Program-made: the position numbers and the translations under genes
From: RGIG4034 sp045628945
GTDB lineage: Bacteria; Bacillota; Clostridia; Lachnospirales; Lachnospiraceae
Assembly (NCBI GenBank): GCA_045628945.1
Contig: JAZQQG010000015.1
Span: 39,237 to 103,236 of the forward strand
Length of the DNA stretch: 64,000 nt
Direction of reading: 5' to 3'
Part shown: positions 1-7,405 of the stretch, piece after piece
Layout: every line of letters begins with the position of its first letter
How positions within the stretch are numbered: position 1 is the stretch's first letter
The notes under the pieces: generated by a model
Seen by the model: only the letters and a program-made list of their open reading frames with translations
Told to the model about the DNA's origin: nothing
Database searches by the model: none

Positions 1-160
1 AGAAACAGGCAAACGCCACCCCCGCCGACAGTAGCATCATCAAAAAGAGTACCAAAAATACCGTGCGCGATAGACTGTACTGGTGTTCAACACGATTGAT
101 ATCGTTGGAAACGATTACAATTGTCTTTTTCACTTTTCTTCTATGACGTGTTTTGCTCAA
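1..160 (-). CDS. N-terminal part of an unknown membrane-anchored protein
   Basis: Only the first 53 codons are inside the window. The reading frame opens at a TTG codon at 160, nine bases after a clean GGAGG, and stays open to the edge. The peptide begins with a basic segment (MSKTRHRRKVKKTIVIV), followed by about 20 hydrophobic residues (residues 31-52, FLVLFLMMLLSAGVAFACF). That is one signal anchor or membrane helix close to the N-terminus. A GTG further in (codon 10) is a possible alternative start, but it has no ribosome site. The function cannot be read from this much; cell-wall hydrolases and LysM proteins often begin this way. Confidence 0.55.
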   Translation of the reverse strand, partial: MSKTRHRRKVKKTIVIVSNDINRVEHQYSLSRTVFLVLFLMMLLSAGVAFACF

Positions 161-372
161 ACGAGTACACCTCCGCAAATCCTACCCATTTTACCATAGG
201 ATTCCCACCGTTTACAACGCATTCGGCAAAGTTTGGGAGTTGTGGCGGTATTTTATACACATTTTTTGTAAATAATCACCACTTTTTCGGATTATTCTTT
301 ACTTTTTTTTGCCGTTATGCTATTCTTACATTGTTGTGAAAGCAACGATATTTTATCTTGGAGGTAGTTATA

Positions 373-570
373 ATGAAAGGTACTGTTAAGTGGTTCAACA
401 ACCAGAAGGGTTACGGCTTCATCTCTGATGAGAGCGGTAAGGACGTATTCGTTCACTACTCCGGACTGAACATGGAAGGCTTCAAGTCTCTTGACGAGGG
501 TGCTTCTGTAGAGTTCGAAGTAGTTAACGGTGAGAAGGGACCTCAGGCTGTTAACGTAACCAAGTTATAA
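373..570 (+). CDS. csp: Cold-shock protein (CspA family)
   Basis: This 65-residue single cold-shock domain protein is a nucleic-acid chaperone that binds single-stranded RNA and DNA in the cytoplasm. RNP1 (KGYGFI, residues 12-17) and RNP2 (VFVHYS, residues 25-30) are intact, as is the opening MKGTVKWFN. The length matches the family. The ATG at 373 is chosen because it follows TGGAGG by eight bases; an upstream in-frame start would only add residues foreign to the family. It is monocistronic, with a strong terminator about 110 bases downstream. The 200-base leader may be thermoregulated, as in other csp genes, but no specific element was identified. Confidence 0.95.
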   Translation: MKGTVKWFNNQKGYGFISDESGKDVFVHYSGLNMEGFKSLDEGASVEFEVVNGEKGPQAVNVTKL

Positions 571-676
571 GTTGAATCCTTATAACACATTTAATCTCTA
601 GTTATTACATGTGCCTTTTCTTGAATAATATTGTTTTAGAAAGAAGCTATTGCATTACAAAAGATTAAAGAACCAA

Positions 677-710
677 CAAAAGGATGAGCATTTTGCTCAT
701 CCTTTTTTCA
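677..710. terminator. Bidirectional terminator between csp and hisA
   Basis: A 13-bp perfect stem (AAAAGGATGAGCA and its complement) with a 3-base loop is followed by six T on the plus strand and four on the minus strand. It lies between two converging genes and can serve both. Confidence 0.85.
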
Positions 711-743
711 TGCAACTTTCGCGGCATCCATTATCGCTTCCGT

Positions 744-1532
744 CTACTTCATATGCGCTAACACTTCCCGATAATCCATCGTGCCGCCGAACAGGGACAG
801 GGCACTTCCGATGGTTACATTCACATGATTCTTTCCAAGGATCCGAATCCGATCCAAATCTTCAAAGGAATGCACTCCGCCGGCGTAGGTTATCTTTCGA
901 TCGGTATACTCTCCCAACATCTGCACCAATTCCGTTTCCACACCGTTTTGCTTGCCTTCCACATCCACCGCATGAATCAGAAATTCATCACAGTACCTGG
1001 CAAATTCACGCATCGTGTCAGTGGTTAACATAACATCCGTAAATTTCTGCCAGCGGTCGGTCACCACATAATAACCGTTCTCCATAGGCTTCTTACGGCA
1101 GCTTAGATCAATGCAAAGATGCTTCGGTCCCACCGCCTCGCTGATTCGTTTCAAGGCTTCGTAATCCACCTGTCCGTCCCGGAATACATAGCTTGTCACA
1201 ATGACATGACTGGCTCCGGCCTCAATGAACTCTCTTGCATTGTCTGCGGTAATTCCTCCACCGACCTGAAGTCCTCCCGGATAGGCGCGCAGAGCCGCAA
1301 GTGCCTGTGCTTTTGTGGCTTCGTATTCTTCCGTTCCGGCCTTATTCAACAGAATAATGTGTCCGCCGGTAATGTTGTCGGAAGCATACAAACGGGCATA
1401 GAAGGGGGCATCCTGCTCCGATACATAGTTCTCGGTTACCTTGCTTGCGCCGGCCGCATTCTCTTTTAACGAGCCACCGACAATCTGCTTCACTTTCCCG
1501 TCATGAATATCAATACAAGGTCTGAATTCCAT
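744..1532 (-). CDS. hisA: Eukaryotic-type HisA, phosphoribosyl-ProFAR isomerase
   Basis: This enzyme isomerises ProFAR to PRFAR, the fourth step of histidine synthesis, on a TIM barrel. The 262-residue sequence matches the yeast HIS6/plant form rather than the usual bacterial HisA: FRPCIDIHDGKVKQIVGGSL at the start, DLSCRKK, the WQKFTDV segment, EFLIHAVDVEG, ITYAGG and GSALSLFGG. Asp at residue 8 (CIDIHDG) and Asp in HAVDVEG fit the two catalytic acids. The start at 1532 follows GAGGGGAG. It lies 75 bases behind dapB, away from any other his gene, and may be read from the lysine-riboswitch promoter unless the hairpin at 1561-1587 stops transcription. Confidence 0.9.
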   Translation of the reverse strand: MEFRPCIDIHDGKVKQIVGGSLKENAAGASKVTENYVSEQDAPFYARLYASDNITGGHIILLNKAGTEEYEATKAQALAALRAYPGGLQVGGGITADNAREFIEAGASHVIVTSYVFRDGQVDYEALKRISEAVGPKHLCIDLSCRKKPMENGYYVVTDRWQKFTDVMLTTDTMREFARYCDEFLIHAVDVEGKQNGVETELVQMLGEYTDRKITYAGGVHSFEDLDRIRILGKNHVNVTIGSALSLFGGTMDYREVLAHMK

Positions 1533-1560
1533 ACTGTTCTCGCTCCCCTCAGCGGTTGAA

Positions 1561-1587
1561 AATGGCTGTCGTTTCCGGCAGCCATTG
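1561..1587 (-). other. Intercistronic hairpin between dapB and hisA
   Basis: An 8-bp stem AATGGCTG/CAGCCATT with a 10-base loop lies 20 bases after the dapB stop. Only four T follow on the minus strand, so it may be a weak terminator or an mRNA-stabilising element that lowers hisA expression. Confidence 0.5.
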
Positions 1588-1607
1588 GTTAACATAACTT
1601 TTCTTCC

Positions 1608-2369
1608 TTAATTTGCGGCAATCACATCGGCCATCGTATAAAGACCTGCGCCCTTGCCGTTTAAGAACTTCGCAGCCTGAATGGCGCCTTTACCGAATAC
1701 CGCACGGGAATATGCCACGTGGGAGAAGGTAATGACTTCATCCGTTCCGGCAAAAATAACATCGTGGTCTCCTACGATAGTACCGCCGCGAACTGCGGAG
1801 ATACCGATCTCCTTCGGATCTCTCTTTGCTCTTCTGTCCGAACGGTCGTAGGTATAAGAATATGCCTCATCCATTACCTCATTGATCGAATCTGCCAAGG
1901 CCAATGCGGTTCCGGAAGGTGCATCCAGCTTCTGATTATGATGCTTCTCAACAATCTCGATATCAAAACCTGCCGGAGCAAGCACCTTAACCGCATCCTG
2001 AAGAAGTTTCATCAGGGTGTTGATACCAAGAGACATGTTTGCGGAGCGAAGAACCGCTACCTCCTTCGATACCTCATTTAAATGTGTCAACTGGTCTTCA
2101 CTCAGTCCGGTGGTACATACGACCACGGGAGTTCCGTTTTTCTTCGAATACTCCAAAAGAGCATCTACCGCTTTGGTAGATGCAAAGTCGATAATTGCAT
2201 CCGCCTTCACATCACACTCATCGATGGACTTGAATACGGGATATGCATTTTTCCCCTCATCGAATACATCGACACCGGCAACAATCTCAATCTCATCATC
2301 TGCTGCACACAAGCCGCTGATCATCTGACCCATACGACCGTTACAGCCATGCATAATCACTTTCGTCAT
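1608..2369 (-). CDS. dapB: 4-hydroxy-tetrahydrodipicolinate reductase
   Basis: The enzyme reduces HTPA to tetrahydrodipicolinate with NAD(P)H, the second step committed to lysine and diaminopimelate (cell-wall precursor) synthesis. The 253-residue protein has the dinucleotide-binding start GCNGRMGQ (residues 8-15) and the catalytic loop EKHHNQKLDAPSGTAL (around 141-156) with the active-site His-His and Lys. The length is typical. A good ribosome site (AAGGAG) precedes the ATG. It lies 70 bases downstream of dapA on the same strand, consistent with one riboswitch-controlled transcript. Confidence 0.97.
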   Translation of the reverse strand: MTKVIMHGCNGRMGQMISGLCAADDEIEIVAGVDVFDEGKNAYPVFKSIDECDVKADAIIDFASTKAVDALLEYSKKNGTPVVVCTTGLSEDQLTHLNEVSKEVAVLRSANMSLGINTLMKLLQDAVKVLAPAGFDIEIVEKHHNQKLDAPSGTALALADSINEVMDEAYSYTYDRSDRRAKRDPKEIGISAVRGGTIVGDHDVIFAGTDEVITFSHVAYSRAVFGKGAIQAAKFLNGKGAGLYTMADVIAAN

Positions 2370-2439
2370 AATAAATCTCCTTGGTTGGCTCTATAAAATG
2401 CCGTAAGCAGTGCTTCGCAAAGCAGTATATCGGCCGGCT

Positions 2440-3327
2440 CTACAGAATTCCGTAAGCACGCATTGCCTTCTCAAGCTTAGCGGTCGTCTCAGGCTCCATC
2501 TCCGTCAGAGGACGACGAAGTACGCCGGTATCTCTTCCCTGTAACTCGATTGCTTTTTTCACAGGAATCGGGTTCACTTCACTGAACAGTGCATCAATGA
2601 TCTCGATGCTTTCCAGCTGAAGCTTACGGCTTCCCTCAACATCACCGTCTAAGAACTTCGCTACGATGTCATGCGTCTGACGGGGTGCCACATTGCTGAG
2701 AACGGAAATAACACCGATTGCGCCCAGTGCCATCATCGGAGCGGTCTGGTTGTCATTACCGGAGTAAAGATCCACGCAGCCGTCTGCCTTAGCCATCATA
2801 CGTGCGATATTATTGAAGTTATCGGTTGCATCTTTTACACCGACAATGTTGCTTACTTCCTTGCAAAGACGAACAACGGTATCCGGCAGAATCGTTACGC
2901 CACCAGTTCTTCCGGGAATGTTGTAGAGAATTACGGGAATCTTTACCGAATCCGCAACAATCTTGAAATGCTCATACAGACCCTTCTGGGTACACTTATT
3001 ATAGTAAGGAGTTACAACAAGCAGGGCATCTGCGCCGACTCTCTCCGCTTCCTTGGATAAGAAGATTGCGGTCTCGGTAGAGTTCGAACCACTACCTGCG
3101 ATTACGGGGATTCTCTTGTTCACAACCTTCACACAATGTGCGATTACGTCAATGTGCTCCTCGTGGGAAAGGGTGGAAGCCTCACCGGTGGTTCCGCATA
3201 CGACAATTGCGTCGGTTCCGCCTGCGATCTGATATTCGATCTGCTCGGTAAAACGATCGTAATCCACCTCGCCGTTTGCCTTGAAAGGCGTTGTAATTGC
3301 TACTGCTGCTCCTTTAAAAATTGCCAT
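2440..3327 (-). CDS. dapA: 4-hydroxy-tetrahydrodipicolinate synthase
   Basis: This Schiff-base aldolase condenses pyruvate and aspartate semialdehyde, the entry step to lysine. The protein is 295 residues. GTTGEASTL is the substrate-binding loop, YNIPGRTG carries the catalytic Tyr, and GVKDAT carries the lysine that binds pyruvate. The start MAIFKGAAVAITTPF at 3327 follows GGAAAGAAAC; the 16 extra upstream codons lie in leader sequence and do not look like the family. It is the first gene after the lysine riboswitch. Confidence 0.97.
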   Translation of the reverse strand: MAIFKGAAVAITTPFKANGEVDYDRFTEQIEYQIAGGTDAIVVCGTTGEASTLSHEEHIDVIAHCVKVVNKRIPVIAGSGSNSTETAIFLSKEAERVGADALLVVTPYYNKCTQKGLYEHFKIVADSVKIPVILYNIPGRTGGVTILPDTVVRLCKEVSNIVGVKDATDNFNNIARMMAKADGCVDLYSGNDNQTAPMMALGAIGVISVLSNVAPRQTHDIVAKFLDGDVEGSRKLQLESIEIIDALFSEVNPIPVKKAIELQGRDTGVLRRPLTEMEPETTAKLEKAMRAYGIL

Positions 3328-3387
3328 GTTTCTTTCCTTTCTGCCGAATAAAAATACCGGCCAAAAAATTGTCATGGGCCGGTCGTC

Positions 3388-3409
3388 AAAAAATAAGAAT
3401 GCTTATTTC
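3388..3409 (-). terminator. Riboswitch expression-platform terminator
   Basis: On the minus strand a 7-bp AT-rich stem (AAATAAG/CTTATTT, loop CATT) runs into a T-rich tail. It lies between the lysine aptamer and dapA, where the regulated terminator is expected. An alternative GAATG/CATTC pairing overlaps it. Confidence 0.6.
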
Positions 3410-3411
3410 AT

Positions 3412-3590
3412 TCGTAACCGATAGCGCCCCATCTTGTAAAAAGATGACAGTGATAAACCTCTTCGGTCCATCCCCAAGGTCTTACGCGCCGGTCACATAA
3501 TCCTTTCGGCGTTGCCCCCTTTCCTTCCGCTTCGCTTACGCCCGGCGTATCCGCGGAAATACTGATGAGTAACGCAACCTCTATCTCGTT
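3412..3590 (-). promoter_or_regulatory. Lysine riboswitch (L-box)
   Basis: The minus strand shows the conserved lysine-aptamer blocks in order: GATAGAGGTTGCG, the CAGTAT segment, GGAAAGGGGGCAACGCCGAA, CTTGGGGATGGACCGAAGAGG and ACTGTCATC. The order and spacing match the family. The aptamer precedes dapA and is followed by a terminator-like stem, so excess lysine should reduce transcription of dapA-dapB and perhaps hisA. Confidence 0.93.
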
Positions 3591-3599
3591 TCGTTTGAA

Positions 3600-3628
3600 A
3601 TATTATCACTCTGATGGCACGGTGTCAA
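3600..3628 (-). promoter_or_regulatory. Sigma-A promoter of the dap operon
   Basis: TTGACA at 3628-3623 and TAATAT at 3605-3600 are separated by 17 bases. The start would fall just before the lysine aptamer. It is divergent from the typA promoter 18 bases away. Confidence 0.85.
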
Positions 3629-3645
3629 TGTATTTATAAAAAATC

Positions 3646-3673
3646 TTGCATTCTCGCCTATTTATGATATACT
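3646..3673 (+). promoter_or_regulatory. Promoter of typA
   Basis: TTGCAT at 3646 and TATACT at 3668 are 16 bases apart, with a TG just before the -10 (extended -10). It lies about 48 bases upstream of the typA ATG. Confidence 0.75.
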
Positions 3674-3720
3674 AAATCCGTTTGTGACGATGTCACATTT
3701 TAATAAGAAGAGGTATCAAA

Positions 3721-5550
3721 ATGATTCAGGCAAGAGAAGATGTACGTAACATTGCAATTATCGCTCACGTTGACCACGGTAAAACCACTCTGGTCGACGA
3801 ACTGCTTAAGCAAAGCGGTGTATTCCGCGAGAATCAGGAAGTTGCAGAGCGTGTAATGGACTCCAACGATATCGAACGCGAACGTGGTATCACTATTCTG
3901 TCCAAGAATACCGCAATCAATTACAAAGGCACGAAGATTAACATCATCGATACTCCGGGCCATGCCGATTTCGGTGGTGAGGTAGAGCGCGTTCTTAAAA
4001 TGGTAAACGGCGCCATTCTGGTAGTCGACGCCTTCGAAGGTGTTATGCCCCAGACGAAATTCGTTCTGCGGAAGGCCTTGGAAATGAAGCTTCCCGTCAT
4101 CCCTTGTATCAACAAGTGCGACCGTCCCGAAGCCCGTCCCGAAGAGGTTGTGGATGAAGTTCTCGAGCTTTTTATGGATCTCGATGCAAGTGATGAGCAG
4201 TTGGATTGTCCTTTTATCTTCGCCTCTGCAAAAAACGGTATCGCATCCCTCGATCCGCAGAACTTAAGCGATAATATGATTCCTCTTTTCGAGACTGTCA
4301 TCGAGCACATTCCTGCGCCCACCGGCGATCCCGATCTCGGTACGCAGATCTTAATCAGTACAATCGATTATAATGAATATGTCGGCCGTATCGGGGTCGG
4401 CAAGGTGGACAACGGTACCGTAAAGGTGAACCAGGAAGTCATCATTGTAAACCACCACGAGCCCGACAAGCAGAAAAAAGTAAAAGTTTCCAAGCTCTAC
4501 GAATTCGATGGTCTCAAAAAAGTGGAAGTAACCGAGAGCCATATCGGTTCCATCGTTGCAATCTCCGGTATCTCCGAGATTCACATTGGGGATACCTTAT
4601 GTGATCCTTCCAACGTCGCTCCGATTCCTTTCCAAAAGATTTCCGAGCCCACCATCGCAATGGAGTTCATCGTCAATGACTCCCCTCTCGCAGGTTTAGA
4701 GGGCAAGTTCGTAACCAGCCGTCATCTGAGAGATCGTCTTTTCCGCGAGCTCAATACCGATGTATCGCTCCGTGTCGAAGAAACCGAGTCCACCGATGCC
4801 TTTAAGGTATCCGGACGTGGCGAACTGCATCTCTCCGTACTGATTGAAAACATGCGTCGTGAAGGCTTTGAGTTTGCAGTCAGCAAGGCAGAGGTTCTCT
4901 ACAAAAAAGACGAAAACGGCAAGCTTTTAGAGCCTATGGAGACTGCATATGTGGATGTTCCGGACGAGTACTCCGGCGTTGTTATCGAAAAACTTTCCCA
5001 GCGTAAGGGCGAACTCTTAAGCATGGGCAGTGCATCCGGCGGATACACCCGATTAACCTTCAACATTCCTTCCCGTGGCTTAATCGGATACCGCGGAGAT
5101 TTCTTAACCGATACCAAGGGAAACGGAATTCTGAATACCACCTTCAATGAATATGGCCCGTACAAGGGAGACATCGCATACCGCAAGACCGGCTCCCTTA
5201 TTGCTTTTGAGGCCGGTGAATCCATCACCTACGGCCTGTTCAATGCACAAGAGCGTGGTACTCTTTTCATCGGTCCCGGCGAGAAAGTATACTCCGGAAT
5301 GGTAGTCGGTCAGTCCGCCAAGTCCGAAGATATTGAGATCAATGTCTGCAAGAAGAAGCAGTTAACCAACACCCGTTCCTCTTCTGCTGATGAGGCTCTC
5401 CGCCTGACTCCGCCTAAGATTCTAAGCTTAGAGCAGGCTCTGGATTTCATCGAAACCGATGAGCTTCTGGAGGTCACCCCGACGCATCTTCGTATTCGTA
5501 AGAAGATTCTGGATCCTCTGATGCGTAAGAGAAGTAATTTCCGTAAATAG
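3721..5550 (+). CDS. typA: Ribosome-associated GTPase TypA/BipA
   Basis: TypA/BipA is a translational GTPase that binds the ribosome and helps 50S assembly and stress or cold growth. The 609-residue protein shows G1 AHVDHGKTT (residues 15-23), G2 RGITI, G3 DTPGHADFGGEV and G4 NKCD in order. Domain II, the EF-G-like domains and the BipA-specific C-terminal domain follow. The length is typical. The ATG follows GAAGAGG. It is monocistronic between its own promoter and a strong terminator. Confidence 0.97.
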   Translation: MIQAREDVRNIAIIAHVDHGKTTLVDELLKQSGVFRENQEVAERVMDSNDIERERGITILSKNTAINYKGTKINIIDTPGHADFGGEVERVLKMVNGAILVVDAFEGVMPQTKFVLRKALEMKLPVIPCINKCDRPEARPEEVVDEVLELFMDLDASDEQLDCPFIFASAKNGIASLDPQNLSDNMIPLFETVIEHIPAPTGDPDLGTQILISTIDYNEYVGRIGVGKVDNGTVKVNQEVIIVNHHEPDKQKKVKVSKLYEFDGLKKVEVTESHIGSIVAISGISEIHIGDTLCDPSNVAPIPFQKISEPTIAMEFIVNDSPLAGLEGKFVTSRHLRDRLFRELNTDVSLRVEETESTDAFKVSGRGELHLSVLIENMRREGFEFAVSKAEVLYKKDENGKLLEPMETAYVDVPDEYSGVVIEKLSQRKGELLSMGSASGGYTRLTFNIPSRGLIGYRGDFLTDTKGNGILNTTFNEYGPYKGDIAYRKTGSLIAFEAGESITYGLFNAQERGTLFIGPGEKVYSGMVVGQSAKSEDIEINVCKKKQLTNTRSSSADEALRLTPPKILSLEQALDFIETDELLEVTPTHLRIRKKILDPLMRKRSNFRK

Positions 5551-5566
5551 TTGAGCCGAACGATTG

Positions 5567-5597
5567 GCCGGGGCGATACTCGCCCCGGTTATTTTTT
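5567..5597 (+). terminator. typA terminator
   Basis: A 9-bp GC-rich stem (CCGGGGCGA/TCGCCCCGG, loop TAC) is followed by TTATTTTTT, 17 bases after the typA stop. Confidence 0.9.
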
Positions 5598-5667
5598 GTT
5601 CCGTTGGCATCCCGGTTGTGTTTTTCATGGCATTTTGGTCGTGTTTTTCATGGCATTTTGGACGTAT

Positions 5668-5859
5668 TTCGGCAACTTCCGGTGCGGATTAGTTTCTTCT
5701 TGTCGATTCGCACCATTTCACGGCTTCTTCTGTACATGTTTCGGCAACTTTCGGTGTGAATTAGCTTCTTCTTGTCGATTCGCACCATTTCGCGGCTTCT
5801 TCCGTGCATGTTTCGGCAACTTCCGGTGTGGATTAGTTTCTTCTTGTCGATTCGCACCA
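5668..5859. repeat. 72-bp tandem repeat, 2.7 copies, with internal palindromes
   Basis: Units start at 5668, 5740 and 5812, exactly 72 bases apart, and differ at only a few positions. Each carries an imperfect dyad in which GGTGYGRATTAG faces GATTCGCACC around a TTCTTCTTG core. Upstream, a 21-bp direct repeat (GTGTTTTTCATGGCATTTTGG) occurs twice at 5618-5659. Open frames across the array arise because 72 is a multiple of three, and they show no gene-like composition. Confidence 0.85.
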
Positions 5860-5992
5860 CCAGACCGCCAAATTCATGGTGCGAATATTCATGTTTCCTT
5901 TGTTTCACACCAATTCTTGGCGAATTCGGCATCCCGGCCAACAAAAAATGGTGCGAACAAGAAGATTTCTTCTTATTCGCACCATTCAAGCC
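5753..5992. repeat. 240-bp flanking direct repeat, copy A
   Basis: This block is repeated at 6972-7211, offset by exactly 1219 bases, with about four mismatches and no indel. It contains several copies of the 9-mer TTCGCACCA or its complement in alternating orientation. Its distal end is a long hairpin (5949-5986) pairing TGGTGCGAACAAGAAGA with TCTTCTTATTCGCACCA. Together with copy B it brackets the nuclease-like gene. Confidence 0.9.
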
Positions 5993-6040
5993 GCGTCAAG
6001 TTAACATAACTCCATTTCAGCAATCTAAATCTCAACCGCA

Positions 6041-6829
6041 CTATATACAAAAATGCCGAACCAATAGTTCCACCAAGCGATAGTCCAATGGATTCGAAGC
6101 CGTTTCATAGGTCGTTATCAGATTTATCATTGGATAATACCCGATTCCACGATAACTTTGCAGTTTTAAGTTAATATTCCTTGCATAGTTTTCACTATCC
6201 GCAAGCCCAAAATGCTCCCAGATAATCTTCTCCCCTGTGCTCGGTTTCAAAATAACAAAATCAGGATAAATCACTCCACTCTCAATCTGCACTTCCGACT
6301 CATATCTGTACGGAATGCCATTTTCATAGAGACACCGAAGTATTATCGCCTCCGATTTAGATCGCACATAGCTTCCATCTACAGCCGCAACATTTTTCTT
6401 ATCCGGAAACTGCATATTCATCGGATATGTCTCGCAGACCCATTGCCGAATATTCTCCTGCGGGTGCACAATAGATTCCTCAATATAGCGTGTCCGGTCC
6501 GCATGAATTGCACAATACCGCTCCACCTCAGATTCTTCCGGATACTGTCTGATACATAATTCCAGTGCCTTTTTCTGTTGTTTTGCATCTGCCAAACGGG
6601 CCTTCAGGTATCCCTTCCTTGCCAAAAGAGCAGTTTCTTCCCGCTTGCTTTTTCGCAAATAACGCCTTTTCGTAGAATCATCATCCGCTATAGCGAAACA
6701 CTTTACAGAATCTCCGTCATGATAACAGCATAGATGCTCATTCGGCATTGTCCCCAATTCCTTTTCAAGCATAGAAATCTCAGACGCAAGCATTTCACAC
6801 TCGCGCTTCAACATTACAATATTTAACAT
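6041..6829 (-). CDS. PD-(D/E)XK-like nuclease domain protein of unknown role
   Basis: The 262-residue protein begins with a charged, probably coiled-coil half (about residues 1-125, many Lys, Glu and Arg). The C-terminal half reads as a restriction-type fold: RSKSEAIIL (near residue 155), then YPDFVIL (near 187, the metal-binding Asp), then IIWEHFG (near 202), where the usual ExK is replaced by ExH. No signal peptide or membrane helix is seen. The start at 6829 follows GAGGGG by 12 bases; another ATG is at 6814. No partner gene adjoins it. It stands alone between two 240-bp direct repeats, suggesting an inserted cassette. DNA cleavage is inferred from motifs only; the specific family is not recognised. 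Confidence 0.6.
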   Translation of the reverse strand: MLNIVMLKRECEMLASEISMLEKELGTMPNEHLCCYHDGDSVKCFAIADDDSTKRRYLRKSKREETALLARKGYLKARLADAKQQKKALELCIRQYPEESEVERYCAIHADRTRYIEESIVHPQENIRQWVCETYPMNMQFPDKKNVAAVDGSYVRSKSEAIILRCLYENGIPYRYESEVQIESGVIYPDFVILKPSTGEKIIWEHFGLADSENYARNINLKLQSYRGIGYYPMINLITTYETASNPLDYRLVELLVRHFCI

Positions 6830-6971
6830 AATTTGGATTAACCCCTCGATTCGAGGAAAAAAGAAATGCAACCCGCAGTAGTTCCCTTTCGCATAGTAGT
6901 TCCCTACCACAGTCAACTGCACAACGGTATGATACTACTATATGGTATCTCACTTCTCAAGAAAAAGCAAT

Positions 6972-7211
6972 GGTGCGAATTAGCTTCTTCTTGTCGATTC
7001 GCACCATTTCACGGCTTCTTCCGTGCATGTTTCGGCAACTTCCGGTGTGGATTAGCTTCTTCTTGTCGATTCGCACCACCAGACCGCCAGATTCATGGTG
7101 CGAATATTCATGTTTCCTTTGTTTCACACCAATTCTTGGCGAATTCGGCATCCCGGCCAACAAAAAATGGTGCGAACAAGAAGATTTCTTCTTATTCGCA
7201 CCATTCAAGCC
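6972..7211. repeat. 240-bp flanking direct repeat, copy B
   Basis: Second copy of the block at 5753-5992, in the same orientation, on the upstream side of the nuclease gene. It contains six exact TTCGCACCA/TGGTGCGAA words and the same terminal hairpin. It carries only about 1.3 units of the 72-bp repeat, against 2.7 near copy A. Confidence 0.9.
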
Positions 7212-7405
7212 AAACAAAATCAAGAAAGCCTGCCAAACAGAATCAAGCATAGCCATGCCAAGTTTACATAATTCTATTTCAGTTTACATAAGTTATCGCA
7301 GCGAAATTCGCCCCGAACATATGCAAGTATTCTCCTAACCAAGCTTCCTACCTATACAAACACACCCCACCAGCACATCCTACAAGCCTACCTCTACTCC
7401 CGCTA
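7212..7405. other. Intergenic stretch downstream of mgtE
   Basis: No gene, terminator or RNA was seen. It carries two copies of GTTTACATAA (7262 and 7282), 20 bases apart, part of a motif that recurs through the window. Confidence 0.5.

Noticed and set aside
650..1033. 127-codon plus-strand ORF over the end of hisA
   Set aside because: It crosses the terminator and lies antisense to hisA, with no ribosome site and composition typical of a shadow frame.
5668..5992. CRISPR array or integron attC sites as explanation of the repeats
   Set aside because: Units are contiguous 72-bp tandem copies without unique spacers, no cas or integrase genes are present, and the ends lack the attC core GTTRRRY.
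5551..6083. Open frames over the repeat array on both strands (for example 5648-5989 minus)
   Set aside because: They stay open because the 72-bp unit is a multiple of three; no start signal and no homology pattern. The array is better explained as a repeat.
6866..7338. Open frames in flanking repeat copy B
   Set aside because: Same repeat-generated frames as in copy A.
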